Assembly: GCA_049656905.1 (NCBI GenBank)
Contig: JBASMO010000175.1
Span: 1 to 13,478, forward strand
DNA: 13,478 bases
Source: DTU018 sp003444615
GTDB taxonomy: Bacteria > Bacillota > Syntrophomonadia > Syntrophomonadales > Syntrophomonadaceae
Reading direction: 5' to 3'
The position numbers were made by a program, and so were the translations under genes. Shown here in pieces: positions 7,244 through 13,478 of this stretch (positions are counted from its first letter, which is position 1; every line of letters starts with the position of its first letter). A model generated the notes under the pieces. That model worked only from the letters and a program-made list of their open reading frames with translations. It ran no database searches and was not told the DNA's origin.

Positions 7244-8402
7244 AGTGAAACGGCTTCCCTTCTTGGAAGTTGTTATCTATTATCTGTTGCAGGACTTGAC
7301 TGTAGCGGCGGCCTACCTGGGTCCAGCTTATGGTATGACCAAGTTTTCTAGCATTGTTTTGCAGCCTGGTTTTTAATTCTGGATCAGATAAGATGGCTTT
7401 CATCAGTTGAGCCAGTTGGTGGTAGTCAGGTTGAGAAGTCAAAAGACCGCGGTTGTCAGCCAGCAGCTCCACCGCATGAGCGTAAGGAGTAGAAACAATA
7501 GCCCGGCCGGTACCCACGGCAAAAGTCAAGGTGCCAGATACGGCCTGATCCAGGTTAGGATAGGGGCTCAGATAAATATCAGTGAGATATAGATAATCCC
7601 CTAGTTCTTCATCACTGAGAAACCGGTTTATAAATTTTACATTTTCACTAATACCCAGTTTATCTACTAGTTGTTCTAGCATCTGACGATACTTTTCCCC
7701 TTGGCTTCTTTGTAGCATGGGGTGGGTCTGGCCAATTATCAGGTAAAGGCAATCAGGATATTCAGAAAGAACATCGGCGACTGCTCGTATACCTAATTCC
7801 AGTCCTTTACCTGGTCCGATCAATCCGAAAGTAGTTATTATATTTCGATTCTGCAGATGGTAGCGCCTTTTTAAGGCTTGGGGTGATTTGGGCAAGAAGT
7901 CCGGTACCCCATGACTTATCATGTGCAGCTTGAAAGAAGGTACCTGATATACCTGCTGTAATAAGGCTGCCGAGTTTTCAGTCATACAAACCACCGCTGC
8001 AGCTAGTTCGGTCAGGTTGACCAACACCTTATAACGACCACTATCTGGGTTGGGTAGTACGGTATGGGTTACAACTATGAAGGGTTTTTGCAGGGCAGCG
8101 CAAAAATTTAGCAAATAGCTGCCATCGGGTCCTCCATAAATTCCGTATTCATGTTGAATTATAACCACATTGATTGCCGAATTATTGTTTATCTGGGCGG
8201 CAGCTTTCAAATAATCGTTCTTCTCATGTTGCCTGATTTGTGTTACTACCTCTGCTCCATAATGATATTCATATTCTTGATCAGATACTGCGGCAACTGA
8301 AACCGTGTGACCTGCTTTTATTAGACTTTTGCGCAGATCTTGAGAAAAAGTAGCGATTCCACATTGTTTAGGCGGATAAGAACCAACATTTATTAATGTC
8401 AT
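7236..8402 (-). CDS. GT4-family glycosyltransferase, possibly a GDP-mannose-dependent mannosyltransferase
   Basis: This 388-residue protein is a GT-B fold glycosyltransferase of family GT4. The N-terminal acceptor domain begins with INVGSYPPKQCGIATF (4-19), a glycine-containing loop typical of the family, and has HEYGIYGG at 84-91. The C-terminal donor domain starts near GLIGPGKG (193-200) and contains SPYPNLDQAVSGTL (279-292) and STPYAHAVELL (304-314), at the place of the usual donor-binding E-x7-E region. The open frame reaches back to a GTG at 8450, but AAGGAGG (complement of 8409-8415) lies 6 bases before ATG 8402, and that ATG also gives the normal family N-terminus. It is third in the operon, 59 bases after the mutase gene, and overlaps the toroid gene. 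Upstream enzymes make GDP-mannose, so GDP-mannose is the likely donor. The acceptor is unknown. Confidence 0.85.
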   Translation of the reverse strand: MTLINVGSYPPKQCGIATFSQDLRKSLIKAGHTVSVAAVSDQEYEYHYGAEVVTQIRQHEKNDYLKAAAQINNNSAINVVIIQHEYGIYGGPDGSYLLNFCAALQKPFIVVTHTVLPNPDSGRYKVLVNLTELAAAVVCMTENSAALLQQVYQVPSFKLHMISHGVPDFLPKSPQALKRRYHLQNRNIITTFGLIGPGKGLELGIRAVADVLSEYPDCLYLIIGQTHPMLQRSQGEKYRQMLEQLVDKLGISENVKFINRFLSDEELGDYLYLTDIYLSPYPNLDQAVSGTLTFAVGTGRAIVSTPYAHAVELLADNRGLLTSQPDYHQLAQLMKAILSDPELKTRLQNNARKLGHTISWTQVGRRYSQVLQQIIDNNFQEGKPFHYA

Positions 8403-8461
8403 AAGTTTCCTCCTTGTACTGAAAGCAGACTTACACACAATATTCTCCACTTCTTTGCGGT

Positions 8462-9841
8462 TTATACCTTTATCAGGTCTGATTCTGCAGGCAGGACCTC
8501 GAGCTGGGCGAGATAATCAAATAATTCTTCTTTTATTTGTTGCAGGGCTTCAGGCGTGCTGCCTTCACAGCGAACGATTAATTCCGGACCAGTATTGGAA
8601 GCTCGTACCAGTCCCCAACCCTGGGGAAACAGAATACGGGCACCGTCAACTTTAATAATCTCATAACGGGGCTCAAAATGCTGAATAACTGATTCTACTT
8701 GCCGAAACTTGGCTTCATCGCTGCTGGGCAGACGTATCTCTGGGGTAGAATAATAGCGAGGTACATCCTCCAGCAGTTCATCTAAGCCTTTATCCTGGTG
8801 GGAGAGCAGAGCCAGCAGTCGAGCGGCAGCATAGATGGCATCATCAAATCCGTAATAATCGTCAGCAAAAAACATATGGCCTGACATCTCTCCGGTAAAT
8901 ATGGCCCCAATTTCCTTCATTTTGGCTTTTATCAGTGAGTGCCCGGTTTTATATAGCAGCGGTTTGCCCCCTAACCGTTCAATCTCGTCGATAAGACTCT
9001 GAGAGCACTTTACTTCCACAATAGCTTGGCTACCGGGATAGCGGGGCAGTAGTTCCCGCCAGAAAAGAATCATGAGCATATCGCCCCAGATCATGTTGCC
9101 CTTAGCGTCAACTACGCCTAAACGATCTCCATCACCATCAAATCCGATACCCAAATCAGCTTGAGAATCGCGGACCATTTGCACTAAATCCGTCATATTT
9201 TTCGGGTCAACCGGATCAGGGTGATGGTGGGGATAATCAGGATTGGAGTCGCAGTATAATTCTAAAACTTCACAACCTAGGCTTCGCAAAATTTGAGGAG
9301 CAAAAACAGAAGCGGTACCATTTCCACAATCAACTACTACCCGTATACGGCGGGGACCCATTTTAATCTTTTTAACGATCATGTCATGATAAGCCTGGTT
9401 GACGTTTTGTGATGCAATAGATCCTCCTTCAGCGTAGCGGAAGAGTTCCGATGCAGCTATGCGCTTAATTTCTTGAATCTGCTCGCCATAAATCGTAGAT
9501 TCACCCAGCAGCAGCTTAAAGCCATTATAGTTGGAAGGATTGTGACTGGCGGTAATCATTAAGCCGGCAGGAATATTCAGGTGATGAGAAGCGAAATAAA
9601 ATACAGGCGATATAACCATGCCTAAATCTATAACCTGACATCCGCTCTCTATTAAAGCTTGAGCAGCTATGTCCCGGAATCCTGGCGAAGAATGGCGATT
9701 ATCATGTCCCAGCAGGATTTTAGTTTGACCATGTTCAAAGGCATAGGCTGCAAATGCTCTACTGATTCGCTCCACTTCCTCTTCTCCCAAATCTTTACCA
9801 ACTACACCTCTTATATCGTACTGACGATAAATAGTACTCAT
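8462..9841 (-). CDS. Phosphomannomutase/phosphoglucomutase
   Basis: This enzyme interconverts hexose 6-phosphate and hexose 1-phosphate, here most likely mannose, through a phosphoserine intermediate. The 459-residue length matches bacterial AlgC/ManB-type enzymes. Seen motifs are the N-terminal YDIRG (8-12), the catalytic loop TASHNP with Ser99, the Mg-binding DGDGDR (Asp235, Asp237, Asp239), the sugar-specificity loop GEMSGH (317-322) and a C-terminal phosphate-binding segment, SNTGPELIVRCEGSTPEA. All catalytic residues I can check are present. GEMSGH is the loop usual for enzymes that take both glucose and mannose. The ATG has GGAGG (complement of 9848-9852) 6 bases upstream. It is second in the operon, 23 bases after the guanylyltransferase gene, whose substrate it supplies. 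Phosphomannomutase is favoured over a purely glucose role because of that neighbour. Confidence 0.92.
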   Translation of the reverse strand: MSTIYRQYDIRGVVGKDLGEEEVERISRAFAAYAFEHGQTKILLGHDNRHSSPGFRDIAAQALIESGCQVIDLGMVISPVFYFASHHLNIPAGLMITASHNPSNYNGFKLLLGESTIYGEQIQEIKRIAASELFRYAEGGSIASQNVNQAYHDMIVKKIKMGPRRIRVVVDCGNGTASVFAPQILRSLGCEVLELYCDSNPDYPHHHPDPVDPKNMTDLVQMVRDSQADLGIGFDGDGDRLGVVDAKGNMIWGDMLMILFWRELLPRYPGSQAIVEVKCSQSLIDEIERLGGKPLLYKTGHSLIKAKMKEIGAIFTGEMSGHMFFADDYYGFDDAIYAAARLLALLSHQDKGLDELLEDVPRYYSTPEIRLPSSDEAKFRQVESVIQHFEPRYEIIKVDGARILFPQGWGLVRASNTGPELIVRCEGSTPEALQQIKEELFDYLAQLEVLPAESDLIKV

Positions 9842-9864
9842 AATAATCCTCCAGTTAAAAGTGT

Positions 9865-10908
9865 CTACAAAAGGTCTTGGCGGTTGAGTTGATGCAAGGT
9901 TTCAACCACACTGCGTACATCTTGAGCCCGGCTTCGTTCGGTAATAAAGATGACATCACCGGTTTCCACTACCAAAAGATGGTCTACTCCAAATAAAACG
10001 ATTGATTTATCACTCTGCTTTATCAAGCAGTTGCGGCTGTCTAAAGCGACCACATCATCTCCACAGATTACATTTCGATACTCATCCAGATCATATAAAT
10101 CTTCTAAAGCATTCCAGCTTCCCAAATCACACCATCCAAAATTAGCGGGAACCACTGCCATACGGTGGGACCTTTCGGCAATTCCATAATCAAGGCTGAT
10201 CTCTGGTAAATGAGCATAAGAAGATAAGTACCCATCTGGGCCTTTCAATATGTTTTCATAAATATCGGGCAGGTAACGGGCGAACTCTTCCAATAAAGTG
10301 CGGGTTTGGGCTATGTAGATGCCAGCATTCCACATATGGGAACCGCTGTTTATGTAATTTTGAGCTATGTTCAGATCGGGTTTTTCACAGAAGGAATTCA
10401 CTTGGTAGACATTATCCAGGGAAGCAATCTCCCATTTGGTCTTTTCGATATAACCGTATCCTGTTTCCGGGCGATTAGGGGTAATACCTATGGTAGCCAC
10501 ACATCCTTGCTGAGCAGCTTGTATAGCTCGCTGCACGCTTTCTTCGAAGGCCTGCACGTCAAGAATGTGATGGTCGGCTGGAAATATTCCCATAACTTCA
10601 TCTGTTTCATTTAAGCACTGGGCCAAAGCCATGCCTACGGCGGGAGCAGTATTTTTACCAACTGGCTCACCGAGTATATCAATTAGTTCAGCATCGGGCC
10701 GCTTTTGAACTAAAGACTGTACCGAAGACATCAGATCATCACTGGTGATAATGATTATTCGGCGTGATCCCACCTTTATAAGCCGATCAATAGTGTGGTC
10801 CAGCATAGAGCGATTGCCTACAAATTTGCATAGTTGCTTGGGGTGAGATTGCCTGCTTTCCGGCCAAAGGCGCAGTCCTTTCCCCCCCGCCAGAATTACG
10901 GAAATCAT
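9865..10908 (-). CDS. Mannose-1-phosphate guanylyltransferase, short form
   Basis: The enzyme joins GTP and mannose-1-phosphate to give GDP-mannose and pyrophosphate. The 347-residue product has the nucleotidyltransferase signature GGKGLRLWPESRQSHPKQ at 8-25, FPADHHI at 109-115, ETGYGYIE at 148-155, FCEKPD at 173-178, WNAGIY at 193-198, DYGIAERS at 240-247 and GWCDLGSW at 258-265. The length corresponds to the single-domain form, without the phosphomannose isomerase domain of long ManC/AlgA proteins. The ATG directly opens the conserved MISVILAGG start. GGAGG lies 12 bases upstream (complement of 10921-10925), rather far, so its initiation may be weaker than that of the other operon genes. 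It is the first gene of the leftward operon. Besides mutase product it could use mannose-1-phosphate released by the GH130 fusion protein. Confidence 0.93.
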   Translation of the reverse strand: MISVILAGGKGLRLWPESRQSHPKQLCKFVGNRSMLDHTIDRLIKVGSRRIIIITSDDLMSSVQSLVQKRPDAELIDILGEPVGKNTAPAVGMALAQCLNETDEVMGIFPADHHILDVQAFEESVQRAIQAAQQGCVATIGITPNRPETGYGYIEKTKWEIASLDNVYQVNSFCEKPDLNIAQNYINSGSHMWNAGIYIAQTRTLLEEFARYLPDIYENILKGPDGYLSSYAHLPEISLDYGIAERSHRMAVVPANFGWCDLGSWNALEDLYDLDEYRNVICGDDVVALDSRNCLIKQSDKSIVLFGVDHLLVVETGDVIFITERSRAQDVRSVVETLHQLNRQDLL

Positions 10909-10941
10909 ATTCTAATGTAACCTCCACATTACTGACAAATC

Positions 10942-10968
10942 ATTGTATGCATTTGCATCCCGGGTCTA
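10942..10968 (-). promoter_or_regulatory. Weak candidate promoter for the mannose operon
   Basis: On the minus strand TACAAT (complement of 10942-10947) matches the -10 consensus at five of six bases. The best -35, TAGACC (complement of 10963-10968), has four matches but a short 15-base spacer. Transcription would start about 30 bases before the guanylyltransferase ATG. The palindrome at 10968-10985 abuts the -35 and could be an operator. The evidence is thin. Confidence 0.25.
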
Positions 10969-11022
10969 TGCCTTCTTTCAGGCATTTCTGTCTAGTATGC
11001 CCCTAGAGCCCGATATCTATAA

Positions 11023-11196
11023 CTTCATAGACATGTGCAAGTTGCCAAGCCCGGTATTGTAGGCTTGCCGCTCCCAATAAAAATCGCTATATCCGTTAAC
11101 TTAGGCCCGAAGAGCTACGGTCAATTTATGGAATCATATTTGCGTGTTCCAGAGGTGATAAATGATGTTGCTTGGGAAAAGCTAAGGAAGGATTAG
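11023..11196 (+). pseudogene. Possible C-terminal remnant of an unknown gene
   Basis: A frame stays open for 57 codons, from a stop at 11020-11022 to a TAG at 11194-11196. It reads like normal protein: the last third is MESYLRVPEVINDVAWEKLRKD, preceded by IAISVNLGPKSYGQF. There is no convincing start with a ribosome-binding site, apart from an internal ATG at 11128 that would give only 22 residues. I do not recognise the family. It could be the tail of a gene lost by deletion, a short upstream peptide of yitT, or chance. The composition looks protein-like, but the length is too short to be sure. Confidence 0.25.
11065..11093 (+). promoter_or_regulatory. Candidate promoter for the yitT-type gene
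   Basis: TTGCCG (11065-11070) and TATATC (11088-11093) each match their consensus at four of six bases and have an ideal 17-base spacer. Transcription would start near 11100, giving a leader of about 120 bases that includes the small frame at 11128-11196. The call is weakened because the same bases may be a gene remnant. Confidence 0.3.
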
Positions 11197-11221
11197 GAAT
11201 GCTGTCAAGGAGGAGCATAAG

Positions 11222-12097
11222 ATGCGCGCCAGAGTTCATCTACCGCATTTTAGGGAGCAAATTTCCATAAAGGACGTGCTAGGTATTGCTGTAGGTACAG
11301 CCATATTGTCTCTGGGTATTCAAGCCGTTCTGGTCCCTGCGCATATACTTACGGGAGGAGTAGCTGGTTTAGCAGTTATTCTCAACTTTCTTACCCATGT
11401 GGACATATCACTGTGGTATTTAGGGATAAACATACCGATATTTATTGTCGGATATCGCTATATAAGCCGGCGCTTTATTATTTACAGTGTTTTGGGAGTG
11501 GTTTTTCAAAGCCTGTTTTTACAAGGGTTTAAGAACATAGATTTCGGAATTGATAATCTTTTGCTTGCCACCATATTTGGTGGGGTATTGACTGGCATCG
11601 GTTCAGGATTTGTATTACGCAGCAAGGGATCCACAGGAGGAACTGACATCATAGCTGTTATAGCCAGGCGTTTCTGGGGGTATAATTTTGGCCAGACGTT
11701 TCTAATTACCAACCTTTCCATCCTGGCCCTGTTTCTTTTTACATCCAGCTTAGAACTGACCTTGTATTCCGCTATTAGTATCTATATCAGTTCCCAGGTG
11801 TTGGATTTAGTAGAGTCCGGTCCTAATGTAACCCGTACAGCTTTTATCGTTTCCAAAGAGTATGAGGAGATCACTCATGTTATAATTCATGCCCTGCACC
11901 GGGGTTGTACCAACCTGGCTGGATTAGGTGCCTATACTGGCGAAGAACGGCAGATCATTATGGTTACCGTGGCTAAAACCGAACTCCCCCGGCTCAAGGA
12001 AATCGTATTTCAAATCGATCCCGAAGCCTTTATGACCATTAGTGAAACCATAGAAGTCTATGGCCGCGGTTTTCAAGACAGTAAAGCTGATTTTTAG
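11222..12097 (+). CDS. YitT-family membrane protein with C-terminal DUF2179 domain
   Basis: This 291-residue protein has about six or seven hydrophobic segments, roughly at 17-39, 44-58, 63-79, 85-101, 112-131, 157-174 and 178-196. It carries two characteristic YitT motifs: LVPAHILTGGVAGLA (37-51) and RSKGSTGGTDIIA (133-145). A soluble tail from about 205 to 285 corresponds to the DUF2179 domain normally fused to YitT proteins. The length and domain order are those of a complete family member. Its function is not established; members are integral to the cytoplasmic membrane and are suspected transporters or regulators. The ATG has AAGGAGG (11207-11213) 8 bases upstream. It is transcribed away from the mannose operon and probably alone. 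No terminator is seen after the stop: IS-derived sequence begins ten bases later and may have replaced it. The family call is secure. Confidence 0.9.
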   Translation: MRARVHLPHFREQISIKDVLGIAVGTAILSLGIQAVLVPAHILTGGVAGLAVILNFLTHVDISLWYLGINIPIFIVGYRYISRRFIIYSVLGVVFQSLFLQGFKNIDFGIDNLLLATIFGGVLTGIGSGFVLRSKGSTGGTDIIAVIARRFWGYNFGQTFLITNLSILALFLFTSSLELTLYSAISIYISSQVLDLVESGPNVTRTAFIVSKEYEEITHVIIHALHRGCTNLAGLGAYTGEERQIIMVTVAKTELPRLKEIVFQIDPEAFMTISETIEVYGRGFQDSKADF

Positions 12098-12106
12098 CAC
12101 TATTAA

Positions 12107-13478
12107 GAGACTTTTGCATAATAGCAAAAATCAAGTTCTTTGAAACTACAATATGGTATTAGTGCATAAAAACCAGTTGATTTTTGGTTAATTATGCCTT
12201 TAGTATCAACAAGGTTACTGGATTTATCTAAAAATGAGCAGGCTAACCCCTTTCTTTCAAAAACCTTAATTCCTGCTTGCTTTAGGCAGCTATATCTTCA
12301 GATGATTTGGCTTTGTTTACCGCAACAACCGATGCAATCATGGTAATAACACTCAGGTAGGCATGGGTTTTAACCTTTTTAATGCCTCGTACATTGAGTC
12401 CGGTTTCAAGTCCCAGATGCTCCTTTAAGCGCCCAAAACATCTCTCTACACCCGTTCTCTTGTTGTATAGCAGTTTCCAGTTTGAAGTTCCTCGATGAGG
12501 CACTGTGAACAATCTGGAATCTTGTCTGGCTCTGGTTTTAACAACCATTCCATAATTGCTGGCTGAGCACCAGGAGGAACCAAAAGGACAGTCACATTTG
12601 CCCATAACATGAGGGCATCGGAATTTGTTAACCCCATTGCTACCGCCCCAATAAGTCATGCGGTATCCTGCTGAACATATGGGAGTTGCATCCCAATCCA
12701 GACCTTCTGGAGGTTCCTTTGCCCCCCGGTGGTTTAGTGGTATTATTGCCTGTGCTTTGTAGTTCTTGCGGATTAGTTCATATATTGACTTTTGATCATA
12801 ACCGGCATCCATGAGATAATACTGGGGTTTACTGTTCAAGTTATTATTGCATTCTTCAAGGATGCTTTCGGCCACTATACCATCGTGGATACTAGCTGGG
12901 GTTATGCTCAATGCTACTGGTAATTCAGATTTAACGTCAGTAGCTATATGCAGCTTGTAGCCAAACCAGGTTATCTGATTACCATTGGTATCTAGCTTAC
13001 TGCCCCAGTTAGCGGATTGGCCATCGTCTTTAATATTTTTACGTGGAACTGACTTCTCATTGGCATCTACTTTGGAAGCATCTATGGCAATGGAGCTGGT
13101 ATCAAGAAGCCCCATGGATTCTGCTGTTTTTACCTGTTCATTGAACAGTTCACTAAGTACTTCTGATTGACTTAACTGTTCATAGAAACGACTAAAGGTA
13201 GCAATACTAGGCACTTTACCAAAAACATCAAAGCCGCAGTTGTATCTAAGCACTGGGTCATGGGTAAGACGCTCCACTAACTCAGTAAATGTAGCCATAT
13301 TGTAAACTCGCATCGCAATTAATGCTTTAAGTTTGTGCTCAACCAAGTAACCAGTAGGCCCTCGATGTTTTTCATTATTCTTAGAAAGAACAGTAATAAC
13401 GTCATCAAAATCGAGGGTGGCTAGAATTATCTCTAAACGTGACCGGGGCTGCAAATTTATTGCATCCTCAAAGGAAAA
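12107..13478 (-). mobile_element. Insertion sequence of the IS5/IS1182 superfamily, one end visible
   Basis: The element contains the leftward transposase and about 175 bases of non-coding 3' sequence. Its likely terminal repeat begins at GAGACTTTTGCATAATAGC (12107-12125), a form common at the ends of this group as I recall. It holds a small hairpin, TTTTGC-ATAATA-GCAAAA (12112-12129). A second imperfect hairpin, GCATAA..AACCA with TGGTT..TTATGC, lies at 12164-12197 between the end and the gene. The bases just outside read CACTATTAA and might include a target duplication. The other end is beyond the window, so neither the terminal repeat nor the duplication can be confirmed. Confidence 0.6.
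12282..13478 (-). CDS. DDE transposase, IS5/IS1182-like, start beyond window
   Basis: This enzyme would cut and join the ends of its insertion sequence. The N-terminal part, LVEHKLKALIAMRVYNM onward, is the DUF772-type helical DNA-binding region. The catalytic triad appears to be the Asp of SIAIDAS, the Asp of YLMDAGYD and the Glu of GVERCFGRLKE, at residues 125, 216 and 337 counted from a TTG at 13454. A cysteine-rich insert (Cys260, 280, 287, 289, 296) sits between the second Asp and the Glu and may bind metal. The frame is open through the right edge: eight more codons, FSFEDAIN, precede the TTG, and no ribosome-binding site is seen for it, so the true start probably lies outside. No internal stop or frameshift is seen in the visible part, so the protein may be active. 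The exact IS family is uncertain. Confidence 0.85.
   Translation of the reverse strand, partial: FSFEDAINLQPRSRLEIILATLDFDDVITVLSKNNEKHRGPTGYLVEHKLKALIAMRVYNMATFTELVERLTHDPVLRYNCGFDVFGKVPSIATFSRFYEQLSQSEVLSELFNEQVKTAESMGLLDTSSIAIDASKVDANEKSVPRKNIKDDGQSANWGSKLDTNGNQITWFGYKLHIATDVKSELPVALSITPASIHDGIVAESILEECNNNLNSKPQYYLMDAGYDQKSIYELIRKNYKAQAIIPLNHRGAKEPPEGLDWDATPICSAGYRMTYWGGSNGVNKFRCPHVMGKCDCPFGSSWCSASNYGMVVKTRARQDSRLFTVPHRGTSNWKLLYNKRTGVERCFGRLKEHLGLETGLNVRGIKKVKTHAYLSVITMIASVVAVNKAKSSEDIAA

Larger units (their letters stand above)
10909..11221. other. Divergent intergenic region with small hairpins and an open frame
   Basis: This 313-base gap separates the leftward mannose operon from the rightward yitT gene and must hold both promoters. 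It contains the palindromes ATGCCT-TCTTTC-AGGCAT (10968-10985), ATGC-ATTT-GCAT (10948-10959) and CAAGCC/GGCTTG (11046-11051 with 11062-11067). None has a T-run typical of a terminator. I recognise no riboswitch or tRNA. The right half (11023-11196) is open in one frame and is described separately. Confidence 0.6.

Noticed and set aside
10968..10985. ATGCCT/AGGCAT hairpin as a terminator
   Set aside because: The stem is only 6 bp, no T-run follows on either strand, and no gene ends nearby.
12164..12197. Imperfect hairpin downstream of the transposase as a terminator
   Set aside because: The 11 pairs are interrupted by an internal loop and no T-run follows on the transposase strand. It may be an IS end structure instead.
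12985..13170. Rightward 61-codon frame inside the transposase gene
   Set aside because: It is antisense to a well-supported transposase frame and has no ribosome-binding site or recognisable content.
1..13478. Composite transposon carrying the mannose genes between two IS elements
   Set aside because: The visible transposase sequences at the two edges look unrelated, and the gene block includes a housekeeping-like pepF. Shared IS ends are not seen.

Overview
The window looks like a chromosomal segment of a Gram-positive, Firmicutes-type bacterium, probably a Clostridia member. The grounds are strong AAGGAGG ribosome-binding sites placed 6 to 8 bases before most starts, frequent GTG starts, moderate GC, an oligoendopeptidase F and a YitT-family membrane protein. 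A Syntrophomonas-like host is my guess from general resemblance and cannot be proven from the sequence alone.

Layout. Bases 1-36 hold the first 12 codons of a leftward transposase (IS1182-like). A rightward pepF (219-2030) ends in a clear terminator. It is followed by a very large rightward gene (2234-5764) whose product joins a retaining-glycosyltransferase-like N-terminus (GT81/GT78-like), a central stretch of about 560 residues that I do not recognise, and a C-terminal GH130 mannoside-phosphorylase domain. Bases 5765-6220 contain no convincing gene. They hold inverted and direct copies of a TTTTCACAGCAATGACAC-type repeat around several hairpins, best read as a short remnant or non-autonomous element with IS21-like ends. 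A leftward four-gene operon follows, in transcription order: mannose-1-phosphate guanylyltransferase (10908-9865), phosphomannomutase/phosphoglucomutase (9841-8462), a GT4 glycosyltransferase (8402-7236) and an (alpha/alpha)6-toroid-like protein (7243-6221). The last two overlap by 8 bases. A divergent intergenic region of 313 bases leads to a rightward yitT-type gene (11222-12097). Ten bases past its stop begins the probable end of an IS5/IS1182-superfamily element, whose leftward transposase runs off the right edge.

How the genes fit together. The operon can make GDP-mannose: the mutase gives mannose-1-phosphate and the guanylyltransferase activates it. It also carries a GT4 enzyme that could use GDP-mannose, coupled to a toroid protein. 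The convergent fusion gene carries a GH130 domain; characterised GH130 phosphorylases release mannose-1-phosphate, which is the substrate of the guanylyltransferase. The whole block therefore looks like a locus that builds and recycles a mannose-containing glycan or glycoside through a shared mannose-1-phosphate pool. The product is not identifiable from sequence. The giant fusion protein, with a non-canonical DXD site and a large orphan middle, is the most likely place for undescribed biology. Three starts (pepF, the fusion gene and the GT4 gene) were moved inward from the longest open frame because strong Shine-Dalgarno sequences fit the downstream codon.
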